A stretch of DNA of 64,000 nt from Gymnothorax reevesii. Lineage: Eukaryota; Chordata; Actinopteri; Anguilliformes; Muraenidae. The DNA is taken from the NCBI GenBank assembly GCA_029721435.1, contig CM056583.1, positions 53,919,620-53,983,619 of the forward strand, written 5' to 3'. Each line of letters begins with the position of its first letter. The stretch's first letter is position 1. Under the pieces are notes generated by a model, which saw only the letters and a list, made by a program, of their open reading frames with translations, did no database searches and was not told the DNA's origin. This document shows positions 1-11,273 of this stretch, piece after piece. The position numbers were made by a program, and so were the translations under genes.

Positions 1-690
1 TCGACCTACCACTTACCGAGGGAGCGGTCTTACACCTTGTCAGTTGCTATTCACGAACGCTGCTCGAGTATAACTGAAGGAGCTTTCATAGTGCCACTTT
101 AAGCTGCGATATTTATGCCTCTGTAACGTCTCACCTGCACTATGAAAGCGCCAGAAACGGGATGGGGGGGATCAAGTGATCCCACCTCTGTAACGCCTTC
201 AGAGGAAGTCACAGTGGCATAAAATTGGTGGGACTGTTGGAAGCGGGACCACTATGAATTGGCCATCCTGGCAAGGCATAGAATATGGGGTGCGTTCGAG
301 CGGGTCTGAAAGTAAGCCGGCTGCGCGAGGTTCCCGAAAAATTATGCGAGAATCTTGCCGAAGTTGTGCGATAAGCCCTCCAAACCCTGCGATGGCTGCA
401 AGATTGTTGGGCAAGACATCGTGCGATGCAGAAATAATTTTTTTCTCCCATATTCATGTTCAATATACTTCACAAAATGTCTTCCACTTTGCATATATTT
501 TTAGACACTTAAGAACCAGGGCCAGCTGAAGATGATTTTAAATTTAATAAATCTTTAATAATTTGTAAAAATTCTACGATGAGAGGTGAAATTCCGAGGA
601 CGTGTTTTTTTCCCCCCATAATTATTTAGATTATTGGCATTTTTTGATCTAATACGGTAGCCTGGTTAGGTCTGTCTGCTTCTCATTTTA
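1..690. other. No gene seen; short hairpin
   Basis: I find no coding signal here. The only structure is a perfect 13-base inverted repeat (GCTTTCATAGTGC at 82-94, complement at 137-149) separated by about 40 bases. Short frames on both strands match nothing I know. Confidence 0.4.
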
Positions 691-693
691 ACT

Positions 694-1200
694 TCAAGTC
701 ACCCGATGCCAGATGCAGCTAAGTGCCCTCATGATATAACTTAACCTCTTCGATGTCTTGCAGTAGGCATGGCATCTTTTATATGAAAGCTTAATTTTTT
801 CAGTGAACATAAAGCTGATGGAACGTTCCTGAAAAAGGTCTAATGTTGTTTTGTCTGTCCAAGGACATTCCCTCAGTGGCAATGGAGCTTGTCAACCTGA
901 TTTTGGCAAACTGCAGTCTGTCTTTTTTATGTTTCTTTCTCATAGGAGAAGTCTTCCTGAGTCTAATTTCATGGAGCCCGCTTTCATCCAAATAGCAATG
1001 GATGATGCAAGCAGATGCTGTAATTCCTGGATCTTGGAGATTAGCATTTATCTATTCAGACGCTCTACTTGGCTCTTTTTCCGCCAATCAAACAATCGTT
1101 CTATTTCGTCTGGATCAATTGGTTTGTTGCGGCTAAATCTAGGGAAGTTGACTAATGTCCCATTGACCTTAAACTTCTAGATAATATTTGTAGTCCGATC
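694..1200 (-). pseudogene. Tc1-like transposase remnant
   Basis: Read on the minus strand, several frames give pieces of a Tc1-family transposase in the right order. First comes a linker-like stretch (DPDEIERLFDWRKKS), then a basic KKHKKDRLQFAK segment that in the family precedes the first catalytic aspartate, then a degraded region ending HQLYVH. Frameshifts and stops separate the pieces. The N-terminal DNA-binding part and the second half of the DDE domain are absent, and I found no terminal inverted repeats. It is an old, dead fragment. The match rests on order and motif recognition by eye. Confidence 0.6.
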
Positions 1201-1204
1201 ATGA

Positions 1205-2871
1205 TAGCAAACAGCACAGTGAGTACTTTTCTTATTTTACAAAGGCTGAATGACTGATTGCAAGATTGAAGACACCTGTGACAATAATAAAATTAAATTA
1301 GAACTGTTTGAAATATCCTAACAATTGAGTTATCTTTTATTGGTCTATTGGTTTTAAAGGGGAATCAATAATTTTATGCAGTCCATTTTTGACTCTCTGT
1401 TAAATAACCAAGAATTCCACTCTTTTCATCATTTCTTCGTTTTATACAATGGCGAACCAAAAGCTTGCAGGTATGCTTGAAATAAGATCTTTTAATTTCA
1501 ACACTTTCAGGTTGACCGTAAGGGGTTGCTTCAATTAAGTAGCAGGAGTACCGATACTTTTGACGTCTGTCCATGTATTTTGAAGCTACCAATGCTGTCC
1601 CACAGATGACATCTTTTCACGGATCCCCCTACTTATTTCAACAAGACAACGATAAACCACATTCTTCATGCCTTACATCAGCATGATTCCCAAACCGGAG
1701 ATTGTGCCTGAAAAACCTTTTTACCTGCAGTCTAGGTCTGTCTCATGTTTGAAATTTTGTGCTGCATTAGATAGTACACAATACGACAATGAAAACCCCT
1801 GATGTCTAAGCAGCTCAAGATGTATACTCAAATGATTACTTGAAGGGATTTTAGAAGCAAAGCTGATGTAACACAGTGGTAAACACACACTGCTGTTCCA
1901 ACTGTAATATGCAGCTGTTTAAAAAAAAAAAAAATAATAATGAATGACTTTATTTCCAAAAAAAAATTTAGTTGAGAATGAAAAACATTACATATCCTGT
2001 CTTTGCTCCATTTTCACTTTAAAAGGTCAAGGATGATTTACAAATCACTATTTTCTTTATCTATCAGCATTTTATGTATCCACCAAACTTTTTGGAAAAT
2101 GGGCTTGAGAATGGAAAAACAATCCTGACATGAAACTTAGCTCTTTAGAGACATCTCTTCACCTTATTGTGTGTGCGCTGACATAGAATTGCGGTTAGAC
2201 TGTGCGACCTGGAGAAAATAGCATTAGAGGTAGCAATTAGCATGTGTGCATATTTTCAGCGCTGGCAAAGCCAGAAAATAGATGATACTGAAAACAGTGG
2301 CCATGTTTTTGCTGGGTGTGTGAGATTCTTTAATTTCAGTTAATTCAGGAGGCACTAGTTTACAATGCAATGCTTAATTAACCAAACTTTGATTAGACTT
2401 TGGCATAGATTCCCATGATTAGGCAAAATTTTCTTGTCTGTCATCTCTTTGATGTTCAATGGAGACTTCAGCAGTGCTGCTGGTGGTGGGGAAGGTGATT
2501 GTAACAGGCATGTCAGCATCTGGCTGGCGACATTATTCCAGGGAAACAGCAGATTGAGGCATATAAATGAGTGGTCTAGTTAATCACTGGATCTCGCATG
2601 GGAGTCCCAGGGCGTAGCTTAACATTAGAGGGAGTGGTGACTGAGGCATTCTTCCTGGCTCAGCATACCCTAAGCTTCATTTTTTTCATTTCCATCTCCA
2701 GTTACTCTGAAAAAGCCACCATTTTCAACGCACCAAATGCAGCCTGCTTTGAATTAGCTCATAGTCTGTTGAGCCGTATACTGTGATAATATTGTTGGTT
2801 TTCCTTTTCAGTTCAGATCTGGCTGTCTCTGGTTTAATTGCTGTGTTTGACAATGATTTGTTCACTTTCAC
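1205..2871. other. No gene seen
   Basis: AT-rich, non-repetitive looking DNA with an A-run near 1921-1933. Minus-strand frame 1374-1592 shows no motif I recognise. Nothing else supportable. Confidence 0.4.
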
Positions 2872-3040
2872 CTGCAATCTTTGTTCGCCTCTGCACCCAG
2901 TATGTTTCACTTCTCCATGATGGAAGGTGAGATTGTATGGATTGAGCTGAGCAGGAGGATACCCATTTTCCACGACGGTGGGCTGTACAACGTTTGTGTT
3001 GTTCATGATCTTCGACTGAGTCCTTGAATCAACATAAAGT
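2872..3040 (-). CDS. Possible exon of an unrecognised minus-strand gene
   Basis: Unrecognised. On the minus strand a good 3' splice site (pyrimidine-rich tract ending CCTCCTGCAG) ends at 3041, and a 5' splice site (GCAG followed by GTGAAAG) follows 2872. The 169-nt interval would hold 34 nt of leader, an ATG at 3006-3004, and exactly 45 codons (starting MNNTNVVQPTVVENG) with phase 0 at the donor. The peptide has no clear domain or signal sequence. The open frame continues past the donor to 2725. No neighbouring exon could be identified on either side, so this may be chance. Confidence 0.25.
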
Positions 3041-4430
3041 CTGCAGGAGGACATGAAAGTGCGGCTGTGTGGGGGTGGGGGAGCAAGCAAATGAAGGATG
3101 AATCCCAATCTGCCAGGGGTCTGGTTTCTTCATAACTGAAGTATATATGCCCCACACAGTGAAAATTCTCTGGTTTGGACCCAAATTGCTGGCATCAGGG
3201 TAAACAGTGTCACTCCAGCCAGAGCTTGGCTGACTACATGATTATGAAAATATTACTGAGATTATAAGACACTTGATCTGAGTGATGCTTCTAGAGGTCT
3301 CATTGGTTATTTGTTTCCATTGATCTTGTGACATTGCTGTGAAAACAACAAATTCTTACTAGCAAATTTCTCCAAATTTGCTTGTTAAAATATTTTATTT
3401 ACACTTCGGCCTTGTATGAAGCAGGGCAAATACTTTTACTCTAAGTGTGTGCCAGGCATTTCTAATTGTCTCTTCTGACAGGATACTTGCATTAGATATT
3501 GATAAGGAATTAAGAATTACCTGTTAGTTTGCGGTTCTCAGACATGGGGCTGTAATTTTGTAATTTTTTTGGTCAGGTGTTTGGATTTCTTTTTTCCAGC
3601 TGTCACATTTCTGTCCATTACACATCATTCATTGTATTTTTTGCATGATAAGGTAAAGTATCACTTGAAAACTAATTTCAGTCGTTACTGCTGCCCCTCC
3701 AAGAGCACAAAACAGACTGCCTCAAACTCATCATTCATGTTGTTCGAAGAAACTCAGTTCTTCCTCAGCTGTTCAACAGAAGGAAGGAAAGACTGATGAA
3801 TATGCCAGAAACACACTGTGCCAAGTCATTCTGTTGGAAGCTGTCCCTGCTCAGATGATAAATAACAGAAAGGTCCTGATAGTAAAGGCAATAAAGCATT
3901 TCCAACCTGCAGAACAGTGTCCCGTGTCCTTGAGTCACACCAAAGTGTCTCTGAAGAAGCTTCACCTTAATCCCACAGAACTCAAAGAGCATGTATGTTA
4001 TATCTGCAAAATACTGACTTTTTTTGCATCATCAATCCCACCCAAATCTGGAATGTCCAACTGGTGGACTATGTACAAGCTTGTGTGCGACTCGTGCTGC
4101 CATCTTAGGAGAGCAAGTCAGTTTGCAGTTCTCCTCCCAAACACGCACCTGTCACCGCTGCTTCTTTTACACTAGCAGCTTGAAATGCCGTAGGCTTAGA
4201 ATGATGGCAACACGTTTTTGCTTAGAATTTTTCTGATGAGTGCTCGACTCACCAGCAGGAGGGAACAAAGAACATTGCTAACCCAGAACGAATGTATCCC
4301 TCCTCTATCCCGGCAGTGCAATGCCAATTATGCACTGCTCTGAAAAGGCTACCGACTGCCATAACTGTGGGAAGTAGGGGTACTGGAGGTGTTGCAGCAC
4401 CCCCTGTTGGTGCAGCAGCACCCACAAATG
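3041..4430. other. No gene seen
   Basis: Only short overlapping frames on both strands with no recognisable motif. I see no repeat ends until the Tc1 element that starts at 4433. Confidence 0.4.
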
Positions 4431-4432
4431 TA

Positions 4433-5988
4433 CAGTGGGGAAAATAAGTATTTGACCCCTCGCTGATTTTGCAGGTTTGCCCACTTAGAAAGAATGCAAC
4501 GATCTATAATTTTAATCGTATATACATTCTAACAGTGAGAGATAGAATCACAAAGAAAATTCCCGAAAATCACATCATATGAATTTATAAAAATTGATAA
4601 CCATCTGATGAGGAAAAATAAGTATTTGACTCCCTACCAAACAGCAAGTATTCCGGGTCCCACAAGCCAGTTAGTCTTTCTTTAAGACGCACCCCCAATC
4701 CCAACTAATTATTTACATCAAATACACCTGCCTCACCTCATTAGATGTATAAAAGACACCTTCTCACTCCCAAACAACCAGATTCCAACATCTCCACCAT
4801 GGGCAACACCAAGGAGCTGTCTAAGGACATCAGGGACAAGATTGTTGACCTACACAAGGCTGGGATGGGCTACAAGAGAATTGGAAAGCAACTTTGAGAG
4901 AAAAGATCAACTGTCAGTGCAGTTAACAGGAAATGGAAGAAGTACCACACTGCCGCCAACCTCCCTCGGTCTGGGCCTCCATGCAAGGTCTCCCCTCGTG
5001 AGATGTCCCTGATCATGCGAACAGTGAGGAATCGCAAGGGGGGAACTGGTTAATGAACTGAAGGCAGCTGGGACTACAAAAGAAACAGTTGGTAACACTC
5101 TACGCGGTCATGGATTGAAATCCTGCAGCGCATCCAAGGTCCCCCTGGTCAAGATGGCACATGTACAGGCCCGCCTGAAGTTCGCCATTGACCACCTGGA
5201 TGACTCAGAAGAGGCCTGGAAGAAGGTGATGTGGTCAGATGAGACCAAAATAGAACTTTTTGGGCTCAACTCAACTCGCCGTGTTTGGAGGGCAAAGAAC
5301 ACGGAGTACAACCCAAAGAACACCATCCCCACCGTCAAGCACAGTGGTGCTTTTCAGCCCAGGGGACGGCACAACTCCATTGCATTGAGGGGAGGATGGA
5401 CGGGGCCATATACCGTGGAATTCTGGACCAACAGCTCCTTCCCTCAGTGAGAGAGCTGAACATGGGTCGAGGATGGGTGTTTCAGCACGACAACTACCCT
5501 AAGCACACCGCGAAAGCAACAAAAGAGTGGCTGGAGAAGAAGTACATCAAGGGTCTGGAGTGGCTTAGCCAGTCACCAGACCTGAATCCAATTGAAAATC
5601 TTTGGAGGGAGCTTAAAATTCGGGTTGCAAGGCGACAGCTTCAGGACCTGAATGATTTGGAGGCTGTCTGCAGGGAGGAGTGGGCCAACATCCCTGCCAA
5701 AATGTGCCAAAAAGTATAAAAATTGTTTGACATCTGTGCTGGCCAATAATGGCTTTTCTACAAAATATTAACATGCTGTTTGTCCAGGGGGTCAAATACT
5801 TATTTTTCCTCATCAGATGGTTATCAATTTTTATAAATTCATATGATGTGATTTTCGGGAATTTTCTTTGTGATTCTGTCTCTCACTGTTAGAATGTATA
5901 TACGATTAAAATTGTAGATCGTTGCATTCTTTGTAAGTGGGCAAACCTGCAAAATCAGCGAGGGGTCAAATACTTATTTTCCCCACTG
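4433..5988 (+). mobile_element. Tc1-like DNA transposon, full length, inactive
   Basis: A 1556-bp element starting CAGTGGGGAAAATAAG and ending with its complement, flanked by TA on both sides (4431-4432 and 5989-5990), the target duplication of Tc1/mariner elements. Each end is an inverted repeat of about 200 bp. It carries a second, inner copy of the terminal motif (AAATAAGTATTTGAC at about 4616-4630, complement at about 5791-5805), the IR/DR layout in which transposase binds outer and inner sites. The transposase gene inside is broken, so the copy could move only if supplied with transposase. Both ends and both TAs are intact, so it is not ancient. Confidence 0.93.
4799..5719 (+). pseudogene. 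Tc1-like transposase, broken
   Basis: Encodes a cut-and-paste transposase that would act on the surrounding inverted repeats. The ATG at 4799 follows a TATAAAAG box near 4747. The N-terminal helix-turn-helix ([19 protein letters not shown]) stops at an in-frame TGA at 4895-4897. Two further breaks follow: missing sequence near 5040, and an internal deletion near 5345 that changes frame. The catalytic triad is still readable: Asp in SDETKIELF, Asp in [10 protein letters not shown], and Glu in NPIENLW, with 34 residues between the last two (DD34E). The reading ends at a TAA at 5717-5719. Confidence 0.92.
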
Positions 5989-6167
5989 TATTTATCCAAA
6001 ACTAAATTAATTAAATAAAATTTATGAAAATTGATTAATATTTATTTGAAACAGTATAATCGTAACATTAAGCCATAAATGACAGCATTTGGTCATACTA
6101 TTACCTAAATCATTGGTGTCTTTTTCCACGGCAGTGACAAAATTTTTTATTTTTGTTCAGGCTACGT

Positions 6168-6369
6168 CAGGGCTATTCAACCATGTCCAGAAAGGGCCAG
6201 TGTGGGTACAGGCTTTCATTCCAACCAAGCACTTACACATCTGATTCTACTAATCAAGCTCATTAGCAGACTCTTGGGGTTGATCAGTAGGATCAGGTGT
6301 GTAGCTGCTTGGTTGAAATGAAAGCCTGCACCCTCAGTGGCCCTTTCTGGACAAGGTTGAATAGCCCTG
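6168..6369. mobile_element. hAT-type miniature element (202 bp)
   Basis: Non-coding, nearly palindromic element. It begins CAGGGCTATTCAACC and ends with the complement, with similarity between arms extending about 65 bp inwards. It is flanked by an exact 8-bp direct repeat, GGCTACGT (6160-6167 and 6370-6377). CAGGG ends with an 8-bp duplication are the signature of hAT transposons, so it was probably mobilised by a hAT transposase from elsewhere. Confidence 0.88.
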
Positions 6370-6656
6370 GGCTACGTGAACACCAAGGGGACCTTGTCCT
6401 TAAAGGCATTATCATAGCACAGCTGCAGATGTGAGTACCTAAGTGCAGAGCATTGGAGTCTTCAGTGCTGTCAGAGTGATTGCCAATTCGGTAAAGTGAG
6501 CAGGCGTTATAATGCGAATGTTTTAATTTATTGCAGAATGTATTTGATGAATGGCTTTGTTATGTTGCAACTCTATGTCTACACCAGCCTTTATGTGATG
6601 CTACAGAATAAACAGTAAACTATCAAGGGCTGTTGTCGGTTAAAGTTAGATAACTG

Positions 6657-7201
6657 CAAAGGTGTATAATCCAGGGTTCAGAAAGTAAAAATCCTACCAT
6701 GTTTTCATTCCGCCTGTAAAGTCCTGCCAGCAGATTTCACTTGTTCGTTTTACCTCCCAGCTGAAGAATTCGCTGGAAATGTGGTGACATAATTTTGAGG
6801 TCAACTTGCCATAGCCATGGCAACTGGTTCACGCCAAATAAACCAAACCATAAGTAAAGAAGTATAGCAGTGTTTATCGCCATGGTCCTCATGTCCATGT
6901 ATGGAATTAAGCTTTATTTTTGGCGATCTTAAACCCAAAATATGCGCATTATAAAAGAACAGGAAGCATTTCTCCCTATGTTTTTAATCATCAAATATTT
7001 AGGCATTTTGTGCCGTGTGTTAAGTGTACAAGTGAATGTGTTGCAATGCTGTGAGCTTGAACCATTGTCATGGAAGTATTGACCCCAGCGAAAGTGATGT
7101 CACACTTTTTCAGCATATAGTGCCAACTGACAGGTCTTTTGTGGCTGGAGCAATATTCTGGGATGGACTTTTGCTTTCTGAACCTGGATTATACACCTCT
7201 G
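6657..7201. mobile_element. hAT-type miniature element (545 bp)
   Basis: Ends are inverted repeats of about 40 bp, CAAAGGTGTATAATCC on the left and its near complement on the right, continuing into a shared GTTCAGAAAG segment. Exact 8-bp direct repeats GATAACTG flank it (6649-6656 and 7202-7209). The interior holds no open frame. Duplication length and CA..TG ends place it with hAT non-autonomous elements, though the terminal sequence differs from the CAGGG type at 6168. Confidence 0.85.
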
Positions 7202-7209
7202 GATAACTG

Positions 7210-8149
7210 GCATGTATTCGGTAACTATTGATGGTGACATCCTATAATAGTGCGTGTAGCTAACAATTGCTTTGCTTTCTCGTATTAAAATTTTCGAAAT
7301 CTGCCTAACTTAAGTTGTATTGTTCCTTTACTTTGAATAGTCAGCGATCATGCTAACGTTCTCCATCCCTGAGTCCAGCTGCTGCTGTCAGCCCTCCTGC
7401 GACAGGCTCCCGTCAACGTCAGCTAATGTTACATGCGCTGCTGTGTCCGCCTCATTCACATTAGCCTCTAACGTTACGTTGCTAACTTTTGTGACATAAC
7501 CACCCATTACTAGAGCTGAAAGAACAGGTGCCTCCCTACTAACAGCTTCTTTGCAGTGAGTAATGTAAAAAAAATCTAAATCGTTCTGATACATTTGGTG
7601 GCATGGATATCTTTTTACCTTTTCTTTTCTTCTGCCATTTTCCGATTAGTGCAACCACTCAGTTGCTTCCCCGGCCCTTCCATTTTTTCATTTGACTAGT
7701 ATCAAACAGTGCATTGTAGCACGTGATGTCAAAATAACTGCGCGTCATTGCGAACAACAACTGATTGAAAATCAGTGCTCATTTAGTTTCTAAGTGGCAG
7801 GATTCTGGCTCAGTTTGCAGTACTGATCTGAGACCAGTTTGGCCTTTCTGTGACTTTGGCAGGCAGTTCCAATTGTTATTCTTTTTAGATATTCTCTTTT
7901 TATATCAAAAGGTAAGTTTGAATTTGTTCATAATATGCATATGCATCTCTTCCAATTAAAAAAAAAACAAAAACAGGATTCGCTAATCATGTGATGCCCC
8001 TCCCACCATGATGCCCCAGTGTATGCACATCAATCATTTTATGCATAATCTGGCCTTGATACCAGCTAGTGTGACAACTGTGGATAACTTACGGATTACA
8101 AGGATAACTTCAACTGCTTTGTTTACATTCATTGCGTTCATATTGCTCA
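7210..8149. other. No gene seen
   Basis: No coding motif or repeat boundary seen. Short frames on both strands look like chance. Confidence 0.4.
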
Positions 8150-8835
8150 TGCTTATGTTGTTGTTGTTCTTCATCTTGAGCGCCGTAGCCTAATCAGGCC
8201 TTTGGCGAACCATGACTTCATTGATTTTGTCTCGCCAGATATCACGATGTCTGGCGGCGTCTTAAAGTTGACGGGCGCTATTGATTTCTTTTTTGCTGTC
8301 CCCGTTGGAGTTGATGTTGGCTCTGACGTAGTGGAAAACTGAGACTTGTTCTATAAGTTCATCATGAATTTTAAGTTTGAGAACTGCAGCTTTGGCTGTT
8401 TTTTCGAGACGGCCATCACTTTCCTCCTCTTGCAGTTGATGTTGAAACCTCGGCTGTCTCCGGCAGCTGTTGCAATGTTGGTAATTCTCTGGGCTTCTTC
8501 CTCGGACGTTGTGATTAGCACCGTGTCGTCGGTATATCGGATATTGTTAATCCGGTGTCCATTAATGAGAAGGCCCTCTGGGAATTCCTTAAGAATTTTG
8601 AGGATTATTTCACTGTTCAGGTTGAAGATCTCAGGTGATATTCTGCATCCTTGTCTCAGTCCTCATTGTACTTCAACCCATTCCGTAAGGGTTTTGTCGG
8701 GGGAGTCTGAATGCTGCCTTTTGCAAGGTGTAAAAGTTGACGATGATTCTGAGATCTTTGTCATTGATTTTGATGTTTTTGCGCATTTCGAAGAGATCCT
8801 TGTGCTTGACCCTATCATGTTATGTTCATGTTATG
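8150..8835 (-). pseudogene. LINE reverse transcriptase fragment (3' end)
   Basis: On the minus strand, broken frames give a non-LTR reverse transcriptase in correct order. YDRVKHKDLFEM (start of the RT palm) lies near 8820, then IFNLNSEIILRIL, then the active-site box RYTDDTVLIT near 8530. A basic segment (FNINCKRRKVMAVSKK) and further C-terminal sequence follow down to about 8190. The element finishes with a short AAC repeat near 8160, like the 3' tail of a LINE. The 5' end (endonuclease) is missing, as usual for 5'-truncated insertions. Stops and frameshifts make it inactive. The clade is uncertain. Confidence 0.8.
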
Positions 8836-9193
8836 TTTCATGCTTATGTTGTTAATATATAGCTAATGTGACTTTTTTCTGGCATGTGAATGATACATCA
8901 AGTGGGTAAATATGGTTTGCGATGAAAAATAATGAGGCGCTGGCGCCACTTTTTTGCTCCATTCGCTGTTTGTCTGTCTGCAGTCAGGCTGTGCGCATTC
9001 ATGTCTTTGTGGAGTGGCATAAGAGGGATCATTTTTTCAGTTTGCCATTTTCAAAAATATGCCTTGTACTCACTCGTTTATCCAAAATTGTCTACCATGC
9101 CTTTAAATTAGGGCTGCAAAACAATTGTTCAAATTTTATATTAAGTTCTAACTATTTTTGCAGTGTCAATACAGAGGTCAATTACCGGTCTCT
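8836..9193. other. No gene seen
   Basis: Between the LINE fragment and the minisatellite arm. No motif recognised. Confidence 0.35.
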
Positions 9194-9315
9194 TTTTTGT
9201 CCCCGGAATTTCCATCCCCTTGGAATTTTCGTCCTCTGGGCCATTTTGTGCCAGGACTTTTCATCCCTATGAACTTCTCGTCCACGGATTCTTTGTCCCC
9301 GGATTTTTCATCTCC
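9194..9315. repeat. Left arm of an inverted minisatellite pair
   Basis: About three to four imperfect copies of a ~33-nt unit built on GTCCCCGG, ACTTTTCATCCC and TTCGTCC blocks. The same unit appears inverted at 11059-11165. Each arm is too diverged to align base by base without a program, but the block order is the same. Confidence 0.65.
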
Positions 9316-9579
9316 AATAATGCTTTGCCCTCTTCCTGCGTTCTAACCCTAACCGTAATATCATGGTGATCTGTCTGTCCGTCTGTCAACAATGGTGCAG
9401 GGTTCAAATTTTATGACGGCATCGACGGCAAGCCCTACCTGTTTGCACTGCTGCCCACCTATAAAATCCCCAGTTCACGGCAGTAGAATGCCGTGCCCTT
9501 TCCTCACATTGCCGAAAGTGTCCCTCGGCCAAAACACATACCCATAATAAATAAATCACACTGCATTTCCCATTTTTAC

Positions 9580-10287
9580 CAGTGGCGGTTCGTCGGGCCT
9601 AACAAAGGGAAGCCAAAACCACGCCCTTCAAAGCTTAATGATTTAAACATTTCGCAATTTACCTTTCTTGATCAGCAGTTGCTCATATGAATTAGTAAGA
9701 GCACAGTCAAATTTATTTTCGACTGCAAATGACGACACAAATTATCAATACGTCTTTATAAATTAGTTTGCGGGGCTTCTTTCGCAAGAAGTTTGTTGGT
9801 TGAAAAAGGTAGATCTGCACACAGCCAAAAAATAAACTTTATTTAATTAAAACAAGCAACGTTTCGATCACCCTGGATCTTCGTCAAGCATATGAAGAGC
9901 AGGAAGAAGCAATGGCATATATCACATGATACTTCATTCTACACCCGCCCAGGCAGGCTTCTTTTGCAAGAAGCCACAAGAATCTTTTTTCTACAATCTT
10001 AATATAGAAGTAAAGAATGTGATGTTGCACAGCTTATTCCTTAATGACCCTCACTAATCGATTTGCGAATCTATGCCGTTTCATAAGCTGCTTGAGAGCG
10101 AAATTTATAAGACACAGGCCTGTGGTAATTTAGGTCGTAATTTATGTGTGACAGAAAACCCCTCAATTTCCTGGTGCAATGGATAACAATGCTCTTGATA
10201 ATAAATTTGACTGTGCTTCCTTAAGTCATTAAGCTTTGAAGGGCGAGATTTTGGCTTCCCTTTGTTTCAGCCGACGAATCCCCACCG
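9580..10287. mobile_element. Miniature element with long inverted ends (~708 bp)
   Basis: The left end starts CAGTGGCGGTTCGTCGG and shares a long inverted repeat with the right end (about 60 bp readable, including AAAGGGAAGCCAAAA and CGCCCTTCAAAGCTTAATGA, plus a block containing CACAGTCAAATTTATT). The 8-bp flanks, ATTTTTAC and GTTTTCAC, agree at six of eight positions, suggesting an old 8-bp duplication. No open frame. It sits between the two minisatellite arms at 9194 and 11059. Confidence 0.65.
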
Positions 10288-11058
10288 GTTTTCACAACTG
10301 TCTTTTTCGTCTTTTCCTTGCGATCATGGGCACAGAATTATTCTTGAATAATGTATGTATCTCCACTAATTTTCACTCCGAAATCAATGTCGACAAGTGA
10401 TAAGAACAAAAAATAAATAAAAAATGCCGAAATACAGTCGGCAGCCGCAAAGCATGGCAAACTGACAAAGTTATGGAGGTACTGAAATTCTCTTATAGCT
10501 TCCGTGTTGTGTGTTGAGAAAGCTTTGGAAGTGGTCTTTTTAGCCAGTATTTAGAGCTGCTGTTAGTGTGAGTGTTGGAATGACAGGAGAAAGTCAGTTT
10601 ATCGCGGGTGGCAGAAGATGGACAAAATGGCTAAATATGATTATTTTTTTCAATGACCCAGCGTTTGATTGGAATGTCCATTGCTTGTAAGCTACGTGCA
10701 TTATAGCAATGCCTGAATGATGTCCCAGTGCAATATTGAGTCAATTTCCAAGACAGCAAGCAGAGAAAAATACGGGAAACGTTTTCTTTGAAGAAAGTTT
10801 TGATTTGCATAGCGCAGGCTGATTGGTTACTTTATGTGAGGAACATCTGAGACTACGGACCTTTACTTTTTATTAGCTAAAGTGCTGACCTAAAGCTCCT
10901 TGGTGGATTTGCTGCTGTGCCCCCAAGGTAGCGGCAGACTTTGCTGTGGTGCTCCTTCATTTGGAGGCACATTTGCCGTAGTGCCCTTATAGTTTCAGCA
11001 TGGACCGCAGCAACTTTTGCCGTGCCCTCGAGGGCTGATGGCACATTTCACTATCATT

Positions 11059-11165
11059 AGGGGACAAAAATCCAGGGATAAAAAGGCCTTAGGAACGAAG
11101 AGTCCAGGGATGAAATGACCTCGAGGACGATGAGTCTCGGGATGAAAAGTCCTCGGGGACGAAGC
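11059..11165. repeat. Right arm of an inverted minisatellite pair
   Basis: Three to four imperfect ~33-nt units containing GGGATGAAAAG, CCTCGGGGACGAAG and AGTCC blocks. They are the reverse complement of the units at 9194-9315, about 1.75 kb away. Confidence 0.65.
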
Positions 11166-11273
11166 TTATTTTGCACTTCTCTGAAAGGCTACCGACCACT
11201 GCTGGCAATGGTACGGCTCAGTATTGAACTCTGGCTGTGGTGGTCACTACTGCTCCACAAAGCAGCTCCTTAA

